DNA from: Janibacter melonis
GTDB lineage: Bacteria > Actinomycetota > Actinomycetes > Actinomycetales > Dermatophilaceae
Assembly (NCBI RefSeq): GCF_020567375.1
Contig: NZ_JAJBZM010000003.1
Span: 850,735-907,890 of the forward strand
Length of the DNA stretch: 57,156 nt
Direction of reading: 5' to 3'
Shown here in pieces: positions 1-13,061 of the stretch; position 1 is the first letter of the stretch, and every line of letters starts with the position of its first letter. A model generated the notes under the pieces. It did no database searches. It was not told the DNA's origin and saw nothing but the letters and a program-made list of their open reading frames with translations. The position numbers were made by a program, and so were the translations under genes.

Positions 1-144
1 GCCCCCTCCCCCCCCGCGGGCGTGGGCGCGCCGGTGCGGGGGCGCCCCATGGGCGGCCCACCCCCACCCACCCCTGACGACGGGGGGCGCCGCGGATCCT
101 CCCCGCGGCGCACCCCTTCGCCATGCCCTGAGTCACCCGTCCCA

Positions 145-227
145 GTCACCTCGGGCAAGGACCTTCGACCTCGGGAAGGAAATGTTCTTTCCCGAGGTCG
201 AGCTTTCCCGCCCTGGGCGGGAAAGCT
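145..227 (+). repeat. Bipartite palindromic repeat, copy 1
   Basis: Two adjacent stem-loops. The first has arms CGACCTCGGGAAGG (166-179) and CTTTCCCGAGGTCG (187-200) around a 7-base loop. The second has arms AGCTTTCCCGCC (201-212) and GGCGGGAAAGCT (216-227) around CTG. A partial third half-unit (GTCACCTCGGG) precedes them. An almost identical element lies in inverted orientation at 25976-26062. Relative to its flanking gene the layout is the same in both places: stop codon, GC stem-loop, then the CGACCTCGGG stem-loop. Here it lies directly downstream of the acyl-CoA carboxylase gene. It may act as a REP-like element or transcript 3'-end stabiliser; the function is inferred. Confidence 0.8.
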
Positions 228-233
228 GAGGCC

Positions 234-1679
234 TCAGAGCGGGATGTTCGTGTGCTGCCCACGGGCCGCGGGGGCGGCGGCGAGGGTGGCGACGACCGCG
301 GAGCGGGTCCCCGTCGGCTCGACGATCTCGTCGACGACGCCGATCTCGACCGCCCGCGGCAGACCACCGGAGAGGCGGTCGTGCTCAGCGGCGAGCTGCT
401 CCTCGACGGCGGCGCGCTCGGAGTCGTCGACCTCGGCCAGGCGCCGGCGGTGCAGGATCCGGATGGCCGCGACCGAGCCCATGACCGCCACGTGCGCGTC
501 GGGCCAGGCGTAGACCTTCGTCGCGCCGAGCGAGCGCGAGTTCATCGCGATGTAGGCACCGCCGAAGGTCTTGCGGGTGACGACGGTGACGCGTGGGACG
601 ACCGCCTCGGCGAAGGCGTGGAGCAGCTTCGCCCCGCGTCGTACGACGCCGTCCCACTCCTGGCCGACACCGGGCAGGTAGCCCGGCACGTCGACGAGGA
701 CGACGAGCGGGATGCCGAAGGCGTCGCACATCCGCACGAAGCGGGCCGACTTCTCCGCCGAGGCGGAGTCGAGGCAGCCGCCCAGGCGCATCGGGTTGTT
801 GGCGATGACGCCGACGCTGCGACCGCCGAGACGGCCGAGCGCGGTGACGATGTTCGGCGCCCACCGCGCGTGGAGCTCCTCCGTCGTGCCCTCGTCGAGG
901 AGGTCGTCGACGAGGGAGTGCACGTCGTAGGCGCGCTTGGCCGACTCGGGCAGCGAGGCCGCGAGGTCGCGGTCCTCGACGCCGTCGACGTCGAAGTCGC
1001 CCTGCGTCGCCGGGTCCATGAGGCGCGCGATGGCGCGGCCCCGGGCGAAGGCGTCGTCGACGGAGCTCGCGAGGACGTGGACGACGCCGGAGCGACGCCC
1101 GTGCGGCTCGGGCCCACCGAGGCGCAGCGCGTCGACGGCCTCGCCGGTGACGGAGCGCACGACGTCGGGCCCGGTGACGAAGATCCGGCCCTCGGGGGCG
1201 AGGATGACGACGTCGGTGAGCGCGGGGCCGTACGCGGCGCCGCCGGCAGCCGCGCCGATGACGATGGAGATCTGGGGGATCTTGCCGCTCGCGCGGGTCA
1301 TGATCGCGAAGATCAGGCCGACGGCGTGCAGCGAGACGACGCCCTCGGGCAGACGGGCGCCGCCGCTGTGCCACAGGCCGATGATCGGCAGCTGCTCGGC
1401 GAGGGCGAGCTCGTAGGCGTCGACGACGACGCGGCAGCCGTCGACACCCATCGCGCCGCCCATGATCGTCGCGTCGGAGACGAAGGTGATGACCTGCTGG
1501 CCGTCGACCGTGCCGCGCGCGGCCATCATGCCGGAGCCGTCGTCGGGCCCGAGGAGCTCGACCGAGCCCTCGTCGAGGAAGGCCCGCAGGCGCTTCTCCG
1601 GGTGACGCGGGTCCTGCAGGCGGTCGGGCTTGCCGGCCTTGCTCACGGCAGCGCTCGCGGCGCTGGGCTGGCGCGCCAT
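234..1679 (-). CDS. accD: Acyl-CoA carboxylase beta subunit (carboxyltransferase)
   Basis: The 481-residue protein matches the length of actinobacterial AccD/PccB-type carboxyltransferase subunits, which move CO2 from carboxybiotin to acetyl- or propionyl-CoA in the cytoplasm. The N-terminal crotonase-like half carries an oxyanion-hole region GAAAGGAAYGPAL and the C-terminal half carries FGGAYIAMNSRSLGATK. It is last in the fabD-fabH-acpP-fabF-accD operon, and its ATG overlaps the fabF stop by one base (TGATG), implying translational coupling. Context suggests it supplies malonyl-CoA for the FAS II genes upstream, like AccD6 of mycobacteria. No biotin carboxylase/BCCP subunit is in the window, so it must be encoded elsewhere. 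Acetyl- versus propionyl-CoA preference cannot be read from the sequence. Confidence 0.93.
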   Translation of the reverse strand: MARQPSAASAAVSKAGKPDRLQDPRHPEKRLRAFLDEGSVELLGPDDGSGMMAARGTVDGQQVITFVSDATIMGGAMGVDGCRVVVDAYELALAEQLPIIGLWHSGGARLPEGVVSLHAVGLIFAIMTRASGKIPQISIVIGAAAGGAAYGPALTDVVILAPEGRIFVTGPDVVRSVTGEAVDALRLGGPEPHGRRSGVVHVLASSVDDAFARGRAIARLMDPATQGDFDVDGVEDRDLAASLPESAKRAYDVHSLVDDLLDEGTTEELHARWAPNIVTALGRLGGRSVGVIANNPMRLGGCLDSASAEKSARFVRMCDAFGIPLVVLVDVPGYLPGVGQEWDGVVRRGAKLLHAFAEAVVPRVTVVTRKTFGGAYIAMNSRSLGATKVYAWPDAHVAVMGSVAAIRILHRRRLAEVDDSERAAVEEQLAAEHDRLSGGLPRAVEIGVVDEIVEPTGTRSAVVATLAAAPAARGQHTNIPL

Positions 1680-2920
1680 CAGATGCTCCCGAAGGCGAGC
1701 GCGACGTTGTGACCGCCGAAGCCGAAGGAGTTGTTGAGCGCGATGATCTGGCCGTCGCCGAGCGGACGGGGCTCGTCGCGCACGACGTCGAGCGTGACGG
1801 CCGGGTCGAGATCGGTGATGTTGATCGTCGGGGGAGCGACCCGGTGGTAGACCGCGAGCGCGGAGAAGATCGCCTCGAGCGAGCCGGCCGCACCCAGGAG
1901 GTGACCGGTCATCGACTTCGTGCCGCTCACGGCCATGTGGTCGGCCTCGTCGCCGAAGGCGCGACGGATCGCGGCCACCTCGGCGACGTCGCCGACGGGC
2001 GTCGACGTCGCGTGGGCGTTGATGTGGACGACGTCGGCGGGGGTGGCCCCGGCGTCGGTCACGGCGTCGGCCATCGCGCGGCTGGCACCGGCGCCCTCGG
2101 GCTCGGGGGCAGCCATGTGGTGGGCGTCGGCGCTCACGCCGAAGCCGGCGAGCGTCGCGTAGATCGTCGCGCCGCGGGCCTTCGCGTGCTCCTCGGACTC
2201 GAGGACCATGATCGCGGCGCCCTCGCCGAGGACGAAGCCGTCGCGCGTCGTGTCGTAGGGGCGCGAGGCGGTCGCCGGGTCGTCGTTGCGGGTCGACAGC
2301 GCCTGCATCGCGGCGAAGCCGGCGATGGGCAGCGGGTGGATCGCGGCCTCGGAGCCGCCGCAGACGACGACGTCGGCCTTGCCGTCGCGGATCATCTGCA
2401 GGCCGTAGCCGATCGACTCCGCGCCGGAGCTGCAGGCCGAGACGAGGGTGTGGGCGCCCGCGCGGGCACCGAGCTCGAGCGAGATCGTGCCGGAGGCGCT
2501 GTTGGGCATGAGCATGGGGATCGACAGCGGGTAGACCCGACGGGCCCCCTTCGAGCCGAGGGTGTCCCACGCGGTGATGAGGGTCTGCACCCCGCCGATG
2601 CCGCTGCCGACGGCGACGCCGAGCCGCTCGGGCTCGACCTCGGGGGCGCCGGCGTGCTGCCAGGCCTCACGGGCGGCGACGAGCGCGTACTGGGCGAAGG
2701 GGTCAAGCCGCTTGGTCTCGACCTTCTTGAGCACCTCGGCCACCGGGGTGGTGAGGCTGGCGGCGAAGGTGACGGGCAGCTCGTGCTCGCTCACCCACTC
2801 CTGGGTGAGGGGCCGGGCGCCGGGGGTCCCCGCGAGCGCGGCCTCCCAGGTGGAGGTGACGTCCCCGCCGAGCGGGGTGGTCGCCCCGAGACCGGTGACG
2901 ACGACGGTGGGTGAAGTCAT
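1679..2920 (-). CDS. fabF: Beta-ketoacyl-ACP synthase II
   Basis: The 413-residue condensing enzyme elongates acyl-ACP with malonyl-ACP. The thiolase-fold active site is intact: Cys in SACSSGAES near residue 164, His in NAHATSTPVGD near 302, and His in MTGHLLGAAG near 338. The glycine-rich C-terminal FGFGGHN is also present. I chose the start MTSPTVVVTG because KS enzymes begin there and a GGAG-type ribosome site sits about 7 bases upstream; an in-frame extension of 18 residues is not needed. The gene follows acpP after a 103-base gap containing a strong hairpin, and overlaps accD by one base. It is equivalent in position to kasA of mycobacteria and fabF of Streptomyces. Confidence 0.95.
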   Translation of the reverse strand: MTSPTVVVTGLGATTPLGGDVTSTWEAALAGTPGARPLTQEWVSEHELPVTFAASLTTPVAEVLKKVETKRLDPFAQYALVAAREAWQHAGAPEVEPERLGVAVGSGIGGVQTLITAWDTLGSKGARRVYPLSIPMLMPNSASGTISLELGARAGAHTLVSACSSGAESIGYGLQMIRDGKADVVVCGGSEAAIHPLPIAGFAAMQALSTRNDDPATASRPYDTTRDGFVLGEGAAIMVLESEEHAKARGATIYATLAGFGVSADAHHMAAPEPEGAGASRAMADAVTDAGATPADVVHINAHATSTPVGDVAEVAAIRRAFGDEADHMAVSGTKSMTGHLLGAAGSLEAIFSALAVYHRVAPPTINITDLDPAVTLDVVRDEPRPLGDGQIIALNNSFGFGGHNVALAFGSI

Positions 2921-2966
2921 GAGTTCTCCGTGGTGGGGTCGGCGAAGGGGGTGGGCCCGGCGGCCG

Positions 2967-3000
2967 CGCGGCACCGGTCGTGGTGACGACCGGCGCCGCG
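2967..3000 (-). terminator. Intra-operon hairpin between acpP and fabF
   Basis: An inner stem CCGGTCGT/ACGACCGG (2974-2981 and 2986-2993, loop GGTG) is extended, after one mismatch, by CGCGGC/GCCGCG (2967-2972 and 2995-3000). It has no T-tract, so it is more likely a partial terminator or an RNase-resistant 3' end for an acpP-rich transcript than a full stop. The 103-base gap is the longest in this operon. Confidence 0.5.
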
Positions 3001-3023
3001 TGGCAGCGCGGTGGTGCGGGCGA

Positions 3024-3272
3024 TCAGCCCTGGTTGGTCTTGATGTAGGTGACGGCGTCGCCGACGGTCTTGAGGTTCTTGACCTCCTCGTCGGGGATCT
3101 TCACCCCGAACTTCTCCTCCGCGGTGACCGCGATGGTCATCATCGACAGCGAGTCCACGTCGAGGTCGTCGGTGAAGCTCTTGTCGGCGGTGACCTCGGC
3201 AGCGTCGATGCCGGTCTCCTCGGCGACGACCTCGGCGAGGCCCTCGAGGATCTCCTGGTCGGTGTAGGCCAT
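3024..3272 (-). CDS. acpP: Acyl carrier protein
   Basis: This 82-residue acidic protein carries growing acyl chains on 4'-phosphopantetheine. The modified serine is Ser41 in DDLDVDSLSMM, the canonical DSL motif between helices I and II. The start ATG is preceded by AAGGAG at a good distance. Length and charge are typical of discrete type II ACPs rather than the longer mycobacterial AcpM. It lies 45 bases after fabH, upstream of fabF, and is part of the FasR-linked fatty-acid operon. A hairpin downstream may let acpP mRNA accumulate above the rest of the operon, in keeping with the high ACP demand of cells; this last point is inference. Confidence 0.96.
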   Translation of the reverse strand: MAYTDQEILEGLAEVVAEETGIDAAEVTADKSFTDDLDVDSLSMMTIAVTAEEKFGVKIPDEEVKNLKTVGDAVTYIKTNQG

Positions 3273-3317
3273 GCGTGTCTCCTTCTTCTGTGTGGGTGGT
3301 GCTGGTGGTGCGGGTGG

Positions 3318-4337
3318 TCAGGGGGCGATGACGACCTGGCCGGCGTAGGCCAGGCCGGCGCCGAAGGCGATCTGCAGGACGACGTCGCCGCTGCGGATCT
3401 GGCCGGACTCGACGAGCTTGCTCATCGCGAGCGGCACGGAGGCGGCCGAGGTGTTGGCCGTCGTGCGGATGTCGTCGGCGATGACGACCGACTCGGGCAG
3501 GCCGAGGGTCTTGGCCAGCGAGTCGATGATCCGCATGTTCGCCTGGTGCGGCACGAAGACGTCCACGTCGGCGACGGTGAGCCCGGCCGCGTCGAGGGTC
3601 TCCTGGGCCTTCTTCGCGATCGTCCACACGGCCCAGCGGAAGACGCTCTGGCCCTGCATCTTGATCGAGGGGAACTGCAGGTCCGGGTTGGCCCGGACCT
3701 CCATCCACGACTCGTCCTGGGCGATGACGGCCTTCTGCTCGCCGTCGCTGCCCCAGACGGTGGGGCTGATGCCCGGCGTCTCGGAGCGGGAGACGACCGC
3801 GGCGCCGGCGCCGTCGCCGAAGATGAAGGCGATGGTGCGGTCGTCGTAGTCGGTGAAGTCCGAGAGCTTCTCGACGCCGAGGACGAGGACGTTCTGGGCC
3901 GAGCCCGAGCGCACCATGTCCGAGGCCAGGCCGATGCCGTAGCAGTACCCGGCGCACGCGGCGCTGAGGTCGATGGCCATGCACGTCAGGCCCAGGCGGT
4001 GCGCGAGCTCGGGCGCCGCGGCGGGCGTCTGGTAGGGGTGGGTCACCGTCGCGACGAGGACCGCGTCGACCTGGTCGACCTCGAGCCCGGCGTGCGCGAT
4101 CGCGGCGCGCGCGGCCTGCTCGGCCATGTCGACGACGGTCTCCTCCGGGGCCGCGCGGTGGCGGGCCTCGATGCCGGAGCGCTGGCGGATCCACTCGTCG
4201 CTGGAGTCGATCCGCTCGACGATCTCGCTGTTGGGCACGACCCGCTCGGGGCGGTACCCGCCGATGCCCGAGATCCGCGAGTGGTAGCCGCCCGGCGTCG
4301 TGCCCAGGCCGGGGCTGAGGGTCACCATGCTGCTCAT
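3318..4337 (-). CDS. fabH: Beta-ketoacyl-ACP synthase III
   Basis: This 339-residue enzyme initiates fatty acid synthesis by condensing a short acyl-CoA with malonyl-ACP. In actinobacteria FabH usually accepts branched primers, giving iso/anteiso fatty acids; that is family knowledge. The catalytic triad is visible: Cys in DLSAACAGYC near residue 127, His in PHQANMR near 264, and Asn in TTANTSAASV near 293. The start at 4337 overlaps the fabD stop as ATGA and is preceded by GGGAGAG inside fabD; a second in-frame ATG three codons later is possible. The first 20 or so residues are a low-similarity extension common in actinobacterial FabH. Confidence 0.95.
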   Translation of the reverse strand: MSSMVTLSPGLGTTPGGYHSRISGIGGYRPERVVPNSEIVERIDSSDEWIRQRSGIEARHRAAPEETVVDMAEQAARAAIAHAGLEVDQVDAVLVATVTHPYQTPAAAPELAHRLGLTCMAIDLSAACAGYCYGIGLASDMVRSGSAQNVLVLGVEKLSDFTDYDDRTIAFIFGDGAGAAVVSRSETPGISPTVWGSDGEQKAVIAQDESWMEVRANPDLQFPSIKMQGQSVFRWAVWTIAKKAQETLDAAGLTVADVDVFVPHQANMRIIDSLAKTLGLPESVVIADDIRTTANTSAASVPLAMSKLVESGQIRSGDVVLQIAFGAGLAYAGQVVIAP

Positions 4338-5515
4338 GCGAGCTCTCCCGTCGGGTGCAGGCGCAGCAGCGGCTGGCCGGGGGAGACGGGGTCGCCCTCC
4401 TCGACGAGCCACTCGACGACCTGGCCGCCGTAGGCCGAGATGACCTGGTGGGTGTCGCGAAGGGAGGAGACGCGGGCGACGAGGTCGCCCGGGCTCAGGG
4501 AGTCGCCGGGGCCGTGCGGCTCGACGGCGACGGTGCCCTTGACCGGGGCGACGACGAGGCGCCAGGCCGGGTCGGACGCGGTGCGCTCCTCGCCGTGCTC
4601 GCGCACCATGCGGTGGGCCGCCTCGAGGTCGTCCGGGGTGCGCAGCGCGAGCGTCTCGACGCCCTTGAGGCCACGCTTGGCCAGACCTGTGAGGGCGCCG
4701 GCTGGCGGCACCTCGATGATCCCGGTCACGCCGAGGTCGCGCATCGTGTCCATGCACAGGTCCCAGCGCACCGGCGAGGAGACCTGACGCACGATGCGCC
4801 GCAGCACCTCGCTGCCGGAGCCGACGACGGTGCCGTCGGAGTTCGACAGCAGCGGGACGCGTGCGTCGTGGGTGGAGACGGCGCGCGAGAGGCGCGAGAG
4901 GGTCTCGACGGCGGGCGACATGTAGTCGGTGTGGAAGGCGCCGGCGACCGAGAGCGGGATGACCCGGGCCTTCGCGGGGGCGTCGTCGGCCAGGGCGGCG
5001 AGCGCGTCGAGCGCACCGGCCGCGACGACCTGGCCGGCGCCGTTGACGTTGGCGGGGGTGAGACCGTGGCGCTCGATCGCGGCGAGCACCTCGCTCTCGT
5101 CGCCGCCGACGACCGCGCTCATGCCGGTCGGGGTCTGCGCCGAGGCGGCGGCCATCGCGCGGCCGCGCTGGGCGACGAGGACCATCGCCTGCTCGGCGCT
5201 GATGACGCCCGCCGCGGCAGCGGCCGTGAGCTCGCCGACGGAGTGACCCGCGCCGACGCCGACGACGCGGAAGCCGTCGGCCGGGTGCTGGAAGAGGCCG
5301 AGCATGCCGAGCAGGCCCGCGGCGACGATGAGGGGCTGGGCGACGGCCGTGTCCTTGATCGTCGCCTCGTCGGAGACGGTGCCGTGCTGCTCGAGGTCGA
5401 GACCGGCGACGGTGGACAGCCAGTGGAGGCGGTCGCGCATCCCGGGGAGCTCGAGCCAGGGGGCGAGGAAACCGGGGGTCTGGGAGCCCTGACCGGGGCA
5501 GGTGATCGCAAGCAC
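4334..5515 (-). CDS. fabD: Malonyl-CoA:ACP transacylase with C-terminal biotinyl/lipoyl-like domain
   Basis: The first about 310 residues are a standard malonyl transferase that loads malonate onto ACP: GQGSQ near the N-terminus, nucleophile Ser in GHSVGE near residue 92, and His in GAFHTDYM near 195. Residues about 318-393 form an extra domain resembling a biotinyl/lipoyl fold: VVAPVKGTV at the start and VEEGDPVSPGQPLLRL at the end. The central hairpin where EAMKM would sit reads SSLRDTHQV, so no acceptor lysine is visible. The start is GTG at 5515 (LAITCPGQGSQ follows), with GGTGGAG upstream; a TTG 18 codons further up is less likely. First gene of the fab operon; overlaps fabH by 4 bases. 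Confidence 0.93.
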   Translation of the reverse strand: MLAITCPGQGSQTPGFLAPWLELPGMRDRLHWLSTVAGLDLEQHGTVSDEATIKDTAVAQPLIVAAGLLGMLGLFQHPADGFRVVGVGAGHSVGELTAAAAAGVISAEQAMVLVAQRGRAMAAASAQTPTGMSAVVGGDESEVLAAIERHGLTPANVNGAGQVVAAGALDALAALADDAPAKARVIPLSVAGAFHTDYMSPAVETLSRLSRAVSTHDARVPLLSNSDGTVVGSGSEVLRRIVRQVSSPVRWDLCMDTMRDLGVTGIIEVPPAGALTGLAKRGLKGVETLALRTPDDLEAAHRMVREHGEERTASDPAWRLVVAPVKGTVAVEPHGPGDSLSPGDLVARVSSLRDTHQVISAYGGQVVEWLVEEGDPVSPGQPLLRLHPTGELA

Positions 5516-5575
5516 GTCTCCACCTTCGCGATGATCGGGCCGTCGACGCGACGGCGACGGGCACAGCAAAATCAG

Positions 5576-6757
5576 TCAGTTGTTGGAGGTTACCTCCAAC
5601 AACCGGCCGATCGTCAGGGCAGTGCGCACGGTGAAGGCGTCGTGCGGCTCAGCGAGGTCATAGCCCGTGGCGTCGGTGATCTTGCCCAGGCGGTAGCGCA
5701 CCGTGTTGACGTGGACGAAGAGGGCGCGCGCGGTGCCCTCGAGGCCCCCCTTCGTGTCGAGGTGGATCTCGGCGGTGCGCAGCAGCGCCGGCTGCGCGCG
5801 CAACGGCTCCCACACGGTCGTCACGAGCTCGTGGCGCGCCCACTCGTCGCCGACGAGGGCCCGCTCGGGCAGCAGGTCCGAGGCGGGGCACGGGCGAGGG
5901 CAGGCCGGCCAGCCGCCGGACGCGTCGTAGCCGGCCATCGCGGCGGCGGCCGACAGCGCGCCCTCGACGAGGTCGTCGACGACGAGTCCGTGCACGAGCG
6001 GGCCGTCGCCGAAGCAGTCGGCGAGCGCGCTCACCTCGGCGGTGACGTCCTCGACCTGGCCGAGCACCGCGACGAGCCGGCGTCCCTGGACCCCGGCGAT
6101 GACGGCGAGATGACGGCGGGCGGCCGCCCGGTGCAGGTGGGACAGGACCCCTTCGATCCCGCTCTCGTCGGGCGCCGGGGCACGGCCGACGACGACGACC
6201 ACCCCGGTCGTCGCGGTCCATCCGAGGGCCGAGGCCTGCGAGCGGATCGACTCGTCGACCTCGCCGCGCAGGACCGCGTCGAGGACGAGCGCCTCGAGCC
6301 GCGCGTCCCACGCACCGCGCTGCTCGGCCGCCTCGGCGTAGACGAGGGCGGCGCCGAAGGCGACCTCGCTGCTGTAGCGCAGGATCGCCTCGCGCACGAC
6401 GACGACGTCCTCGGCGCGCACGACGCTCTCGACCCGTGACTCGACGACGCGGACGACCTCGCGGAGCAACGACAGGGTCTGGGCGAGGGTGATCGAGCGG
6501 GTCAGCTCGCGTGGTGCGGAGGCGAAGATCGCGCCTGGTCGGGCCGTCCCGCCGTGCGTGCCGGCGGCCAGCCACGCGACGAAGTCGGCGATGCCCGCCT
6601 GGGCGACCTGGGCCACCCAGGCGCGCTCCTGGGCGCTGAGGTCGGCGTACCAGGAGTGGCTCTCCTCGAGCTGTCTCGTCGCCGCGGTCGCGAGCTCGCC
6701 GGCCCGCCGGCGCACGGCGGCCTGGGCGCGCGAGGGGACGGGAGACGCGGTGGGCAC
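5576..6757 (-). CDS. fasR: PucR/CdaR-type transcriptional regulator of fatty acid synthesis
   Basis: This 393-residue protein ends in a PucR-type C-terminal helix-turn-helix (residues about 335-370, with ARALFVHVNTVRYRLGKI). The middle resembles a GGDEF-like/CdaR sensor region. In Streptomyces the gene at this place, directly upstream of fabD, is FasR, a positive regulator of the fabD-H-acpP-F operon; assignment rests on this synteny plus the domain. It is a possible counterpart of Rv2242 in mycobacteria. The GTG start lies 6 bases after a TAGAGT -10-like hexamer, so the mRNA is probably leaderless. The last codons and stop lie within a perfect palindrome (5579-5603) facing fabD, a candidate operator. 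Confidence 0.85.
   Translation of the reverse strand: MPTASPVPSRAQAAVRRRAGELATAATRQLEESHSWYADLSAQERAWVAQVAQAGIADFVAWLAAGTHGGTARPGAIFASAPRELTRSITLAQTLSLLREVVRVVESRVESVVRAEDVVVVREAILRYSSEVAFGAALVYAEAAEQRGAWDARLEALVLDAVLRGEVDESIRSQASALGWTATTGVVVVVGRAPAPDESGIEGVLSHLHRAAARRHLAVIAGVQGRRLVAVLGQVEDVTAEVSALADCFGDGPLVHGLVVDDLVEGALSAAAAMAGYDASGGWPACPRPCPASDLLPERALVGDEWARHELVTTVWEPLRAQPALLRTAEIHLDTKGGLEGTARALFVHVNTVRYRLGKITDATGYDLAEPHDAFTVRTALTIGRLLEVTSNN
5579..5603. promoter_or_regulatory. 12-bp palindrome upstream of fabD (candidate FasR operator)
   Basis: GTTGTTGGAGGT (5579-5590), one T, then ACCTCCAACAAC (5592-5603): perfect 12-base arms about a single central base. It covers the last two sense codons and part of the fasR stop, and continues into fasR. 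It sits about 65-90 bases upstream of the fabD start. A 1-base spacer suits a dimeric regulator better than an RNA hairpin, and no T-run follows. Binding by FasR is inference. Confidence 0.6.
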
Positions 6758-6763
6758 GAGCGC

Positions 6764-6769
6764 ACTCTA
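6764..6769 (-). promoter_or_regulatory. -10 element of fasR (leaderless)
   Basis: TAGAGT on the minus strand ends 6 bases before the GTG start. This spacing places the transcription start at or next to the start codon, and no Shine-Dalgarno sequence is visible. Confidence 0.5.
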
Positions 6770-6796
6770 GGGGCTGTCTTTGTGGGCGGACGACAA

Positions 6797-6824
6797 CCGG
6801 CCCCGTCGAGGACGACGGGGCCGG
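6797..6824 (-). terminator. Hairpin downstream of argG
   Basis: CCGGCCCCGTCG (6797-6808), loop AGGA, CGACGGGGCCGG (6813-6824): a perfect 12-bp GC stem 20 bases past the argG stop. No clear U-tract, as is common for actinobacterial terminators. It separates argG from fasR downstream on the same strand. Confidence 0.7.
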
Positions 6825-6844
6825 GTGCGTGCAGAGGTGCGAGG

Positions 6845-9554
<2,710 letters not shown>

Positions 9555-9568
9555 GCCCGCCCCGGACC

Positions 9569-9610
9569 CACGAGGCCCCCGCCACGCAGGTGCGTGGCGG
9601 GGGCCTCGTG
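9569..9610. terminator. Bidirectional terminator between glpQ and aceE
   Basis: A perfect 20-bp inverted repeat (9569-9588 and 9591-9610) starting CACGAGGCCCCC, with a 2-base centre, lies between the two convergent stop codons. It can serve both strands. Confidence 0.85.
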
Positions 9611-9639
9611 CGTCGCCCTCGCGGGCGAGCGGGGTGCGC

Positions 9640-12432
<2,793 letters not shown>

Positions 12433-12463
12433 GTCTGCGTCCTTTCGGTGCACGGGGGTGCAG

Positions 12464-12493
12464 GGTGCTGCACCGGGCCCACCACGCGGTGGG
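12464..12493. promoter_or_regulatory. Two small palindromes in the aceE/PH-domain divergent region
   Basis: GGTGCTGCACC (12464-12474) and CCCACC-ACGC-GGTGGG (12478-12493) lie 30-60 bases upstream of aceE. Their position suits operator sites for aceE or for the divergent gene. No regulator can be named. Confidence 0.3.
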
Positions 12494-12560
12494 TTGCTGG
12501 GACCAGTCTCCCACCCGAGGTGGCCACGGTCACATTCCGGGGTGGTGGTTGGATGAGCGC

Positions 12561-13061
12561 ATGACGGAGCAGCCGCCCGCCCTGGACCTCTACGACGACG
12601 GAGCGGTGCGCTGGGCGCGGGTCGACCCGGGCCTGGCAGGGGTGCGTCGGGTCGCCACCTCGGTCGTCCTCGCCCCCCTGACGCTCGCCGCGGTCGTCGT
12701 CGCCGCGACGGTGTGGCGGTGGGCTGCCGTCCCGGCCGTCGTGCTGCTCCTGCTGTGGGCCTGGGCGTGGTGGCTCGTCGGCCGCCAGGTGAGCGCGATG
12801 AGCTATGCCGAGCTGCCCGACGAGCTGGTGATCCGCAAGGGGCGGATTGTCCGCACCCTCGTGACGATCCCCTACGGCCGCATCCAGTACGTCGACGTCG
12901 AGGCGGGCCCGCTGCTGCGTCGTGCCGGTCTCGCCGAGGTCGAGGTGCACACCGCCAACCCCCAGAGCGCCGGGTCGATCCCCGGCCTGCCCGAGCCGGT
13001 CGCCCACCGGCTGCGCGAGAGCCTCAGCTCGCTGGGCGAGAGCCGCCGGGCGGGGCTGTGA
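12561..13061 (+). CDS. PH (bPH2/YdbS-like) domain membrane protein, first of pair
   Basis: This 166-residue protein has two adjacent transmembrane helices (about residues 28-75, Val/Ala/Leu-rich), followed by a short bacterial PH-like domain. The core there is [37 protein letters not shown], split here as two motifs: [12 protein letters not shown] and [14 protein letters not shown]. This is the signature of the YdbS/bPH2 family. Members usually occur as a short-plus-long pair, as here: the stop overlaps the GTG of the next gene (GTGA). Biochemical function is unknown; a role in envelope or membrane stress has been suggested for Bacillus YdbS/YdbT. Start ATG chosen because the upstream extension lacks similarity to the family. 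Confidence 0.75.
   Translation: MTEQPPALDLYDDGAVRWARVDPGLAGVRRVATSVVLAPLTLAAVVVAATVWRWAAVPAVVLLLLWAWAWWLVGRQVSAMSYAELPDELVIRKGRIVRTLVTIPYGRIQYVDVEAGPLLRRAGLAEVEVHTANPQSAGSIPGLPEPVAHRLRESLSSLGESRRAGL

Noticed and set aside
22-513. Plus-strand frame over the left edge
   Set aside because: It reads through the palindromic repeat and antisense to accD; Arg/Pro/Ser-rich, no homology recognised.
5516-5569. Longer FabD starting at TTG 5569
   Set aside because: The extra 18 residues are basic and unlike FabD; GTG 5515 is followed by the family N-terminus and has a ribosome site.
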